DNA of 64,000 bases from Rhynchopus sp. YZ270_cl-10 (lineage: Eukaryota > Euglenozoa > Diplonemea > Diplonemida > Diplonemidae), in NCBI GenBank assembly GCA_964035575.1, contig OZ037868.1:1116001-1180000 (forward strand), read 5' to 3'. A program made the translations under genes and the position numbers. Positions 34,653 to 43,884 of the stretch are shown one piece after another; positions within the stretch are counted from its first letter, which is position 1, and every line of letters starts with the position of its first letter. A model generated the notes under the pieces. The model made no database searches. It was not told the origin of the DNA and was given only the letters and a program-made list of their open reading frames with translations.

Positions 34653-36018
34653 CTTTTCTTTTTTTTTGGTACACTGCCGCGAGAGGGCTTTGTATTTTAG
34701 GTCAACTTTTTTTTTTCCCCTTTGTCTTGCATACCACCCCACTTCACAAGGTGATGGGATGGGGTCATGGCTTGTCCATCTCAATCTTTGAAAGACTCCT
34801 GAAGGGATGATATTTTCAAAAAAACAAAACAAAAAAAATTGTCTTTGGGACACAAAAAAAAGTAACCAACGTCCTGAAAGACAAGATTTTTGAATCAAAA
34901 AATAAAGACTGTATTTCAGACAGTTTCTCCAGAAGTAGGCTTCCCTTTTTCTTTTTTTTTTGCTCACTCATCTTTCTAGTTTTATTTTTCCCGTCAAATG
35001 ACACGATTTTTTCTTCTTGTGCCAAAAGAAAATTTTATTTTATTTTTTTTTTGCCTTTTTTTGGTTCTGAACCGACAGTTATCGATCAATCCTCACCCCA
35101 TTTTTTTTTTATTCCCCCGCATCAAATGAGTAGCAAGGATTTTCGGGAGTTTCATGAAATTCGCTCCCATGCTTGGCATTCTCTCCGTCTCTCTCCTTTT
35201 CGTGCGGAGCTCTGCCCCCCTCCATCGATCTTTTCCATAAAATGTCTCAACGAAGGAGCAAGGTTCATGGTATCCACTCATGCAGAATAATTATCATCTG
35301 CAATGCACATTCACGTCATCAGACTTGCAGGGATACTGACCCAGAAAACAAACAGCATGCCACGCTGGTAAAGCACAAAAAGAAAAGCATTGCCATTTAT
35401 TAAGCACATGAAAGTGTTAATCCTCATCGGAGTCATCTTCCCCTGTGTTTTGAGATTGTTCGAACATGAACGACCACTCATCGTCATGCTCTTCCGGCTT
35501 CATCACCACACAACAGAGTCAGGGAGCGTCAGGGAACAGTGTTTGAACTGTTTCATCTCGTCGTCTATCTTGTCGCCATCTTCCTAGGTGACTCCGGGTG
35601 AGTCTAAAGAAGGAACGTACCATGTCATAATATTATGCACCTTCCATCCACAGCAATCTTTGCACAGAGTTTTCCCGCAAAAAAACAAGTGAGAAGAAAG
35701 GAGCTGTTTATACCTTCTCCTCCAAGGCTGATTGGAGCGCGAGAGAGCTTTTTCTTTTTGCGAAGTATGTTGATCAAAAAGGTGTACGAAGCACAAAATG
35801 CGTTGGTCTCATAAACGTTTCTTTTCCACACCTCGATTTAACCCCCTTTCTTCATATTCCAGAACTTTACACAAAACACAATATTCCTTTGAACCATCCA
35901 AGAAGGACCACAGTGGCAAGCTGTCGCATTAAGGAGTCGACGCAGTACAGACAGCGTTGTCGCGCAGCAGAGGCGTAAAGAGAGCGTCCGTCTCCTGCTG
36001 TGGGCAAAGGAGGCAATA

Positions 36019-38163
36019 ATGTCGGAGCAGGAGTTCTGGGAGGTGACGCAAGAGGAGGTGCAGCCGTGCATCACCAAGCCGACACTGACAGAAAAGCTCC
36101 TAAAAAAGCCCCCATTCCGCTTTATACATGATGTGTTCACGAATATGGTATCCCTTCATTTTTTTTCCCCTCCTGACATGGTGCGAGAAGCTTTGACATT
36201 GATGAGGTGTCACTTCTGCCTGCATTCACAACTACCGAGAGATATGATCCAATATAAGGGTTACTGTGTGGTATCCGTGCAGAGCCCCCCGCCCCGTAGC
36301 GTTGTTGTGTTGCTGCTAAACAATGCTTTCATTCACTTAAGAGGTGTTCTGTTCACTTCCCCTTACTTCAATGCCCCTCCTCCCTTCACAGACAGTGGCA
36401 AATGGTTTTGGCGAAGGAGTGCTTCAAGGCAGCGATGCAAACTCAGGGTCCTTTACAGAGAAGGCTGCCAAGGTAGATTTTCCCCCTCCTCCCGCCGGGT
36501 TTTTTTGGTTTCCACCCGAAGGTGCATATTGTGTGTCCCTGTATGGGATCGGTGCCTTCTATCGCCGTGATGATATCAACTGGTGTTGGTTGCAGACTTC
36601 AAATCTGTAGGCGGGGTGACCCGCAGCGGTTCGATTCCGCCTTCGCGGTGCTTTTCGTTTGACCCAAAAGTGGTCCGTTTTTGTGCCAAGACCCAACACC
36701 TTTGCACCCTTCTGGGAGCGATCTGTCAAAAGAAGGCCGAAAAACGGTGTTTTGAGCAGTTTGAAGCACTTTCTTGTTTTTCCTGCTTAAATGCACCTTT
36801 TCCCTTTGCCACTTTTGCCTGAGAACTGCACCTGAGAACTGGTTCCGCAGATGTGGAACAGCGAGCCCACTAGACTAGTCTAGTGTGGGAGCTCTGTGAA
36901 AAGCCACCACCCAATATGAGGTGTCGGGTGGTTTTTATGAGGGAGGGGAATGCCAAACCCGCCACCTGGTGAAGGTTGCACACCCCTGTATGGGACCAGA
37001 GTATCCTATCGCCGTGATGATATCAACTGGTGTTGGTTGCAGACTTCAAATCTGTAGGCGGGGTGACCCGCAGCGGTTCGATTCCGCCTTCGCGGTGCTT
37101 TTCGTTTGACTCAAAAGTGGTCCGTTTTTGTGCCAAGACCCAACACCTTTGCACCCTTCTGGGAGCGATCTGTCAAAAGAAGGCCGAAAAACGGTGTTTT
37201 GAGCAGTTTGAAGCACTTTCTTGTTTTTCCTGCTTAAAATGCACTTTTTTGCCTTTGCCACTTCTGCCCGATAGGCGCCAACCAGGGCGACTAGGATGTT
37301 TTTCATTTCGGGGGGTTTTTTTTTCCAGTTTGTTTAGACTAACTTACCTGTGAGGCTTCAGTCAATCTCATAATATTCCCCAAAGAGAAATCCGGGTAGC
37401 ACTGGGGGCAGATTTTGTTTCAACACCCCTCTCATCTCTCATCTCCACCACCACACAGGCCGCATGCCTACGACGCATCATTGAATACGTTTCGATTATC
37501 AACAAACGCGAAATCGACGTCGACGCGAAGCAGGTCGTCTCTGGCCGCGAGCCTGAGAAGAGCAACTTCTTCTTGCGCGAGATGGCGAAGGCGATGAAGG
37601 CGGACCCTGCGCAGTGGGCGCGGGCACTGGAAGACCTGCCACCTGCACCGTCGACAGCACCACCTCCGCCCCGCGACACCTCACCACCGCCACCACCAAC
37701 ACACACTGCACCGCCACCACCCCCCGACGAGGAGTCAACAGACAACACCCGCACTGCGGCAAAGCTGTCCCCTATCATGATCGAAACGAAGTCCGTCAAC
37801 CCTGTCGTCAAGGGGAGACCAGGAGAGAAGCCTTCCAACTGGGACGAGGTTGCGGCACGGACGAAAGACTTACGTGAACGCGCCGAAGCGCACGGGGCTG
37901 ATGTGACCGGGTGCTCCACCTTCAGCAACAAGGCCCTCGGTACAGAGATCCTCTCCATCCAGAAGGAAATCACTGTCGCCTCGAAGTCTAAGCTGGACGA
38001 CCCGCTTGCAGCGTACGATCTCCCGGATGAGCCAGAGAACGTGGACAAATTGGTGGCCTCAATAGAGGAGCAACTCAACGCCCTCCGCATCACAAACGAG
38101 CTGATGCAGAACAATGAACAGATCTTGGATCAACTCACAAAAATCATCATACCACAGGGGTGA
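36019..38163 (+). CDS. IFT54/TRAF3IP1-like intraflagellar transport protein (exons 36019-36147, 36392-36472, 37459-38163)
   Basis: Joined in phase this gives 304 aa. Exon 1 contains TLTEKLLKKPPFRFIHDV, the hallmark start of the calponin-like domain of IFT54 (TRAF3IP1/MIP-T3), an IFT-B subunit of cilia. Exon 2 gives ANGFGEG..; exon 3 continues IIEYVSIINKREIDVDAKQV and SGREPEKSN, also typical. A Pro-rich linker and a C-terminal coiled coil (IEEQLNALRITNELMQNNEQ) follow, where family members bind IFT20. It is shorter than animal homologues because the middle is reduced. Donors are GTATCC and GTAGAT; acceptors are CAG. Intron 2 (36473-37458) carries two tRNA-Sec genes. CAG at 35970 is the likely 5' acceptor, 48 nt upstream. 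Presence implies a flagellate. Confidence 0.85.
36564..36650 (+). tRNA. tRNA-Sec (anticodon TCA), copy 1, in intron 2 of the IFT54-like gene
   Basis: An 87-nt tRNA of selenocysteine architecture. The 9-bp acceptor (GCCGTGATG with CTTCGCGGT) has a T-T opposition at the position where human tRNA-Sec has U-U. The 6-bp D stem is ATCAAC/GTTGGT. The anticodon arm is CAGA-CTTCAAA-TCTG. The long variable arm is GCGGG-GTGA-CCCGC and the 4-bp T stem is GCGG/CCGC, with B box GGTTCGATTCC. TTTT follows as terminator. It would decode UGA as selenocysteine. Confidence 0.92.
37011..37097 (+). tRNA. tRNA-Sec (anticodon TCA), copy 2, same intron
   Basis: Identical over 87 nt to copy 1, again followed by CTTTT. 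The upstream flank differs from copies 1 and 3 (tgggaccagagtatcct before the tRNA), while the downstream flank of about 170 bp is conserved with a few changes. Confidence 0.92.
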
Positions 38164-38775
38164 TTTGTTGAGTCGTTTGCCTTTAAACCTAATGAAAGGT
38201 TCGTTATTTTGCCAGGTTTGCCCCTGCTATCCCAGACCATTAACCCTATTCCCGTCTAACATACGAAAGAAAAACAAAAAGAAGTAATCCTCTCAGAGGC
38301 TGTGGTGTGTCCGTTTCTAAGTATATTTTTTGGCCTTTTCCAAATGGTGTCACCGATCCTCCGGAAATCCCACCCCTCTTTCACCTGCCCCATATAACCA
38401 GAAGGAACTGCCACCCAAAGCCTTTTCGTACCCTTTTTCCGGGGTGAACTGCTTCCGCAGATGCGGAACACTGACTACACGGTAGTTTTTGTAAGCCGTG
38501 CCACTGTCACTGCCTCTTGCTTTGTTTTGTTGTTGAGCTACCTAGCGGGTTCCACACTGCGACTGGGCAGGGGGGGACAGTTTCCCTTTTCCTCGTGGGG
38601 ACACAGCCCGCACACCTCTTCCCAATAGGGGGCAGAGTGAGGAGAACTGTGGTGTGACCCGCATTGGGAATCAGGCAATTGGGCGAAGGCTCTTTGCCCA
38701 TACGCAGTGACGGATGGACAATCAATGGCTGTATCTTGCACCACTCCCACAACAGAAAAGAAAACACAAAACACA
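38164..38775. other. Intergenic region before LRR gene 2
   Basis: No gene is seen. TTCCGCAGATGCGGAA at 38453-38468 is a palindromic word related to one near 36842. From 38643 the LRR unit's conserved upstream segment begins. Confidence 0.7.
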
Positions 38776-39939
38776 ATGGAACTCAACATCGAGGGATTTG
38801 ATGGTCGGACGTACGTCGTCGATGTGGATGTGGATGACACAGCGAAGAATCTGCAGCGGAAGGTGGCAACTGCAGCGGGGTTTGCTGAAGACAGCTTTGT
38901 CATGAGATACGGAGGGAACGACGAAGGAGAGGACATCAACATCACAGCGCTGAGTGCTCGCGACACAGTCCTCCTGACGCAGACGAAGAAGCAAGAAGCC
39001 ATTACAGCTCTTCATGAATTGGGTGAAACAGACCTCACACCAAAGAGGCTTGCTCGTGTGAAAGACCCCAAGGTGGTTCAGTTGTTTCTGCAGGCAGAAG
39101 TTGTAACTGCGACACCGAAATGGTTCCTGGCAAACACAACGTTAAGAAGCCTTGATCTGAGTGCCCCGTTGGCCATAACTGCGGTTGATGACTGCTTCCT
39201 GTTTCAGTGTCGATCATTGAAATCAGTTGACTTGTCTGGGTTGAGCAACGTCACCCACATCGGCGAGCAGTTCCTGGAAAGCTGTTGTGCGTTGGAAACG
39301 ATCGATCTCTCAGGACTCAAAAACGTTACGATGATTCGAGGTGGCTTCCTCCGCGAATGTAGGGCGTTAAAAACCATCAACTTTGCAGGGATGAGCAGTG
39401 TCGCAAGCCTTGGGAATCACTTCTTATCAGGTTGCATGTCGTTAACCTCAATCGACTTTGCAGGATTTAGCAGTGTCACAAGCCTCGGGAACGACTTCTT
39501 ACTACAGTGCACCTCGTTGACCTCAATCGACTTTGCAGGGCTGAGCAGGGTCACGAGCCTTGGGAACTTCTTCTTAGATAATTGCATGTCGTTGACCTCA
39601 ATCGACTTTGCAGGATTTAGCAGTGTCACAAGCCTCGGGAAGTACTTCTTAGCACGTTGCACGTCGTTGACCTCAATCGACTTTGCAGGATTGTGTAGGG
39701 TCACAAGCCTTGGGAACTCCTTTCTTCGTAATTGCACGGCGTTGACCGCAATCAACTTTGCAGGGCTGAGCAGTGTCACAAGCCTTGGAGACTCCTTCTT
39801 ACGTGATTGCACGTCGTTGACCTCAATCGACTTTGCAGGATTGAGTGGTGTGACACAATATGAGGCCCACTTTCTTGAAGGTTGCACTTCTTTAGAAACA
39901 TACGACTTTCCAGCATGGAGCGCTATCCAGGGCAAATAG
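38776..39939 (+). CDS. Ubiquitin-like / BspA-type LRR protein, copy 2
   Basis: A 387-aa paralogue of the gene at 11128. The ubiquitin-like N-terminus (residues 1-72) is almost unchanged. The LRR array is longer, about eleven 23-residue repeats of the form TSLTSIDFAG.S.VTSLG..FL..C, so repeats were gained or lost between the copies. The same closing segment (CTSLETYDFPAWSAIQGK) ends both proteins. CAG at 38755 is 20 nt upstream of the ATG, in a leader nearly identical to copy 1. The shared unit runs from about 38643 to 39945; flanking DNA is unrelated to the first locus. Confidence 0.85.
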   Translation: MELNIEGFDGRTYVVDVDVDDTAKNLQRKVATAAGFAEDSFVMRYGGNDEGEDINITALSARDTVLLTQTKKQEAITALHELGETDLTPKRLARVKDPKVVQLFLQAEVVTATPKWFLANTTLRSLDLSAPLAITAVDDCFLFQCRSLKSVDLSGLSNVTHIGEQFLESCCALETIDLSGLKNVTMIRGGFLRECRALKTINFAGMSSVASLGNHFLSGCMSLTSIDFAGFSSVTSLGNDFLLQCTSLTSIDFAGLSRVTSLGNFFLDNCMSLTSIDFAGFSSVTSLGKYFLARCTSLTSIDFAGLCRVTSLGNSFLRNCTALTAINFAGLSSVTSLGDSFLRDCTSLTSIDFAGLSGVTQYEAHFLEGCTSLETYDFPAWSAIQGK

Positions 39940-40050
39940 AAGTGGCCCGCCATCTGGTGTACGAGTGGAAGCGGGAGTAGCACGTATCAGATGGAAACCA
40001 CGAAAATGGATGTAGGACTGCATGGTTAGGGTCCGCCCCGGTACAGCCCG

Positions 40051-40412
40051 GTACCCCAAACACCCAACCCCTTTATGTTTGTCCTGAGCAGGCTGAAGGA
40101 TGCGGTGAGGGTGATACCCGAGCTGTTTGATAAGGATGTGACTGCGTCGTTGACGGCTGTGCTGAATGAGAAGTATTCGGGGCGCGTGCTTGCGGACGTG
40201 GGGATGTGTGTGGTGGTGCACAGCATCATTGGCCACACAGACGCGATGCTGCACCCAGGCGACGGGGCCTCCTTCTGCACAGTAGAGTTCAAGCTGGTTG
40301 TCTTCAGGCCCTACGAAGGGGAGCTCATCTGTGGACGTATTGTGGAGTCCAGCTTTGAGCACGGTGCGCGCAAGACTCACGTGAACGCGCCGAAGCGCAC
40401 GGGGCTGATGTG
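40051..40412 (+). pseudogene. Partial RPC8 exon-1 duplicate fused to an IFT54-like scrap
   Basis: From 40051 to about 40368 the sequence is identical or nearly so to 41310-41628, including 25 nt of leader and the start codon. It covers the first 100 or so residues of RPC8. It then switches to about 50 nt resembling IFT54-like exon 3 at 37864-37915 (cgtgaacgcgccgaagcgca) in another frame and stops at 40411-40413. The remaining two RPC8 exons are absent. It was copied at DNA level and joined to a second gene fragment; no function is expected. Confidence 0.85.
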
Positions 40413-41130
40413 ACTGGGTGTTCCACCTTCGGATCTATCGCCATGCTTCAAGAGCATGCCGGGGCCACAATTTCTGTGACAAAAAGGGCAACAAGACCCA
40501 CAAGGACTGTGGATTGTGCACTGGTTTTCGTGTGGGTGTGGGTAGGTGTGCTCGAAACTGTTTTTCCACCACGGGGTACCTGGGTACAGCGTGTACAACC
40601 TAGTGTATACTGGGATTGTAGACAAATTGTATCTGACTATAATAAGGTTGGGATTGTACACCAAATAGTCAGATCTATGCAATTTATATACACTGTGTAT
40701 TTACATTGTATAACCCTGTGTGTATGTGTAAGAGGCATTTTAGTTCTGTTTCTGATACCATTCTGTCATTTCCGTTTTTGGGGTGGGAGGGGGTTTGCGG
40801 GTTTATGGGCTGGTCAAGTTTTCTTCCCTCGTATGTCATAATAAGTGAAACCCCCCCTCATATTGTTTTTGATTCAGTTTTTCCACACCTCCACACCACC
40901 ACCCACCCAGCCAGCCACCAAACCCAAAAAAAAAAAAAAAATCCCCAAAGTGTGATAAAGTGCGATTTGGGGGGGTTGTCAACCACACCAAAAAATCGAA
41001 AACCTTTTGTGTAAATTTACTCATTTGCCATTTGGATGCTGGAGGACCCTACATCACACAGTCCTAAGTACCTCGCGTTTTCAATAATCCTTTCATTCGA
41101 TGAGCGGCAGCGAGGGAGTCGAGCCTCTCA

Positions 41131-41236
41131 GATGCAGACCCACGAAATGGATGTAGGACTCCCACCCCACGGTGCACACCAGGTCAACCAAGGTTCATTC
41201 TTCACGAGAGGACTTTCTTTGTATTTCAGTTTCTCT
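41131..41236 (+). repeat. Dispersed repeat family B copy
   Basis: Begins after CTCAG with GACCCACGAAATGGATGTAG and ends TTCACGAGAGGACTTTCTTT before TTTCAG. It lies 100 bp before the RPC8 start. Confidence 0.7.
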
Positions 41237-41334
41237 TTCAAAAGAAAATTGTCACTCCCCCCTCTCCCATTCCCAAACACCGATCAGAGTTTCCCCCCCT
41301 CCCCCCTTGGGTACCCCAAACACCCAACCCCTTT

Positions 41335-42910
41335 ATGTTTGTCCTGAGCAGGCTGAAGGATGCGGTGAGGGTGATACCCGAGCTGTTTGATAAGGATGTG
41401 ACTGCGTCGTTGACGGCTGTGCTGAATGAGAAGTATTCGGGGCGCGTGCTTGCGGACGTGGGGATGTGTGTGGTGGTGCACAGCATCATTGGCCACACAG
41501 ACGCGATGCTGCACCCAGGCGACGGGGCCTCCTTCTGCACAGTAGAGTTCAAGCTGGTTGTCTTCAGGCCCTACGAAGGGGAGCTCATCTGTGGACGTAT
41601 TGTGGAGTCCAGCTTTGAGCACGGTGTGCGTGTCTCGATTGGCTTCTTCGACCAGATATGGGTGCCCCCAGGCAACCTCAGGCAGAAGGCGGTGTAGTAT
41701 GTTCTTTAGCGGGAGGGGGGAAGGGGGAGAGGGGAAGGGGGGAGAGGGGAAGGGGGGAGAGGGGGGAGGGAGGGGGGAGAGGGGGGAGAGGGGGAGAGGG
41801 GGGAGAGGGGGAGAGGGGGGAGAGGGGGGGGAGTGACTGTGTGAGGCCATCTTTAATGATGGTGAGAGTGTATCGTAGGGGATGTCTGTGGGGTGCAGAG
41901 TTGTTGATAAGGGGTGTTTTGATAACTAATGGGGGGTAGGTAATGCTTGCGAATAATATGGCTAAGAGGGGGGTGGGTGTGTTGGGGCGAGTGAAGGTTT
42001 GTGTGTCCCTGTATGGGATCGGTGCCTTCTATCGCCGTGATGATATCAACTGGTGTTGGTTGCAGACTTCAAATCTGTAGGCGGGGTGACCCGCAGCGGT
42101 TCGATTCCGCCTTCGCGGTGCTTTTTGTTTGACCCAAAAGTGGTCCGTTTTTGTGCCAAGACCCAACACCTTTGCACCCTTCTGGGAGCGATCTGTCAAA
42201 AGAAGGCCGAAAAACGGTGTTTTGAGCAGTTTGAAGCACTTTCTTGTTTTTCCTGCTTAAAATGCACTTTTTTGCCTTTGCCACTTTTGCCTGTGAACTG
42301 CTCCACTTTTACCCGAGGTGAAGCGTTTCTCACCACTCTGGACCACCTTTTTGAAAACCAGTTTTTGCCTAACCCCCCTCCTCTATAACATCCCCACACC
42401 CCACAGCGACCAGAACGAACGCTTGTGGACAAACGAGCTGGAAGCTGAGGGTGACTCTTATGAGAAGGAGGAGCCGGAGCGGAACTACCTGGAGATCGAC
42501 CAGGAGGTGCGTGTGTCCGTTGTGTGCCTCAACTTCGATACAACCACACGTGCCCCGTTCGCACCCCCAGAGACGTATGTGCCCCTCACATTATTGCTCA
42601 AATTGAATAATACCTCCTCCCTTGGGGTTGGTTCGCTGTTGATGTTGTTATTACCCACCTGTTTCATTCTCTTTCATTCTCTTTCATTCTCTTTCCTTCT
42701 CTTTCATTCTCTTTCATTCTCTTTCATTCTCTTTCATTCTCTTTCATTCTCTTTTTTTGTTGCAGCTTGGTGCCCGCCTTCCTTGCCAAGCAGAAGCCGA
42801 AGGTTGCAGCAGACCTGCCCATGAAGATCATTGGCTCCTTCGCGGAAGACGGCTTGGGGCCGGTTGAGTGGTGGGGCGGTGACGCAGACGCTGCGTCGAG
42901 AGAGGACTGA
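41335..42910 (+). CDS. RNA polymerase III subunit RPC8/Rpc25 (exons 41335-41696, 42407-42574, 42766-42910)
   Basis: The joined reading is 224 aa, close to the 204-212 aa of human POLR3H and yeast Rpc25. It starts MFVLSRLKDAVRVIPELF. The Rpb7-like N-terminal part includes VGMCVVVHSI and HPGDGASFCTVEFKLVVFRP; the OB-fold follows with EGELICGRIV and VRVSIGFFDQIWVPP. Exon 2 carries DQNERLW...YLEIDQEVR, and exon 3 ends GSFAEDGLGPVEWWG, the typical family C-terminus. The protein pairs with RPC9 in the Pol III stalk that helps initiation. Donors are GTATGT twice; exon 1 splits a codon so that a TAG spanning the boundary becomes TAC. Intron 1 contains a tRNA-Sec gene, and intron 2 a decamer repeat forming its pyrimidine tract. 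Confidence 0.93.
41708..41832 (+). repeat. Purine-rich (GGGGGAGAG)n repeat
   Basis: A G/A-only tract of about 125 nt directly after the RPC8 exon-1 donor. Its strand asymmetry could form unusual DNA or RNA structure in intron 1. Confidence 0.95.
42034..42120 (+). tRNA. tRNA-Sec (anticodon TCA), copy 3, in intron 1 of RPC8
   Basis: Identical over 87 nt to copies 1 and 2 and followed by CTTTTT. It shares with copy 1 a 31-bp upstream stretch (GTGTGTCCCTGTATGGGATC onward) and with both a downstream stretch of about 170 bp. Confidence 0.92.
42662..42752 (+). repeat. (CTTTCATTCT)n decamer repeat in RPC8 intron 2
   Basis: About nine CTTTCATTCT units end just before TTTTTTTGTTGCAG, so the tandem repeat supplies the polypyrimidine tract of the acceptor. 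Confidence 0.95.
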
Positions 42911-43884
42911 GCGTGTGCAACAAACTCCCCCCCTTTTATGTCTTTGCTTTATTCGCTCTTTTGCGAGCCCTTCTCCGTCGGGAGGGGCGCCGTTGCAGAG
43001 CAGGCGAAGAGGGAGGGGAAGGGGGTGTGCATGCATTTATTTATCAGATCTAAACCCACGAAATGGATGTAGGACTGCATGGGTTGGGTGTCCACCCTGG
43101 TACAGCCGGTTATGTACACAAGGTACACTGTTCACGAGAGGGCTTTTGTATTTTAAAGCCAACCTTTTTTTTTTTCGTGACGCGAATGTTATAACGTTCT
43201 AGTGGGTTGGGTTTTTTGGGGTTTAGGTTTTTAGGTGCGTGCGTCCCAGAGGGCGTTTTGTGCACTGTTGTGGGAAGAGGAGGAGTGGGAAGCGGAATGT
43301 TTCACCCCTTGCAGCGTTACAGAGCTGTTTTTGGTATTGTCTACAATATTCTAGCCCCAGAAACTACTGTGTGCGGTACTTATGTTGGAACGGAAAATGT
43401 TCGGGAATTCTTTTTTTTTCCAGCATTTTCCAGCATAGTGGCGTAGGCAGTGATATTTCTTTGCACTTTCAACTTCTCTTTTTTGTCAGAGCCGTGGGGC
43501 GGTACATATGTCCCGCAAATAAAATGCAAATAAAAATACAAAAAAAAAAAAAGACAATCAAGTGACAACGTTCGCCCCTATCCCTCCCGGAGGTATCGGT
43601 TAATTTTAAAGATGCACCAGAAAAATAGGTGCCCTTTTTTTTCGTTACGGTTTGTTATGAGTATCTCAGATTTTCTAGGGGGTTTTTGCTCCACAGTGGT
43701 TTCGTTTTTTTTTTCCCATTATCAACCATAGTGCCCCCCCTCTTCACACTTTTACGCCCATATCCCCACCTATTTTCCCACCAATTTGCAACGTGTCATC
43801 TCATTTCCCTCCCCCCTGCAGACCGCTAGCCACACACCTTCTCCCTTCTCCTTTCTCTCTCTTTATCCTACACCCTGCTGCCAA
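42911..43884. other. Intergenic region before the GH35 gene
   Basis: Contains a family B copy (43045-43165) and T-rich DNA. CCCCCCTGCAG at 43811-43821 is the likely 5' acceptor of the next gene. No other gene is seen. Confidence 0.7.
43045..43165 (+). repeat. Dispersed repeat family B, full copy
   Basis: Starts after ATTTATCAG with CTAAACCCACGAAATGGATG and runs through a CCACCCTGGTACAGCCGGT segment to GGTACACTGTTCACGAGAGG and a TTTTAAAGCCAAC tail. Confidence 0.8.

Larger units (their letters stand above)
28880..36018. other. Gene-poor, repeat-rich region
   Basis: No host gene is recognised in these 7.1 kb. It contains a 1.6-kb foldback element, at least five small palindromic or inverted-repeat elements, four family A hairpins, two family B pieces and the second structured-RNA candidate, all listed. 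Degenerate copies of a third motif (ctgcgtccgc...tttgcactttcaact) occur near 31812, 32068 and 32872. A (CTG)n-like run lies at 33776-33792. The remainder is T-rich filler. Confidence 0.75.
39940..41334. other. Region with chimeric duplicate and family B repeats
   Basis: Holds a family B head (39989-40050), the partial RPC8 copy, an IFT54-derived scrap, a zinc-finger-like fragment (40441-40537) and a family B copy (41131-41236). Inverted words (tatctgactat/atagtcagat) occur at 40628 and 40665. No intact gene is recognised. Confidence 0.7.

Noticed and set aside
36530-42300. tRNA-Sec cassettes as a tRNA-derived SINE
   Set aside because: The tRNA is intact and identical in all copies, a Pol III terminator follows it directly, upstream flank is shared, and no A-tail or target duplication was seen. 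Not fully excluded.
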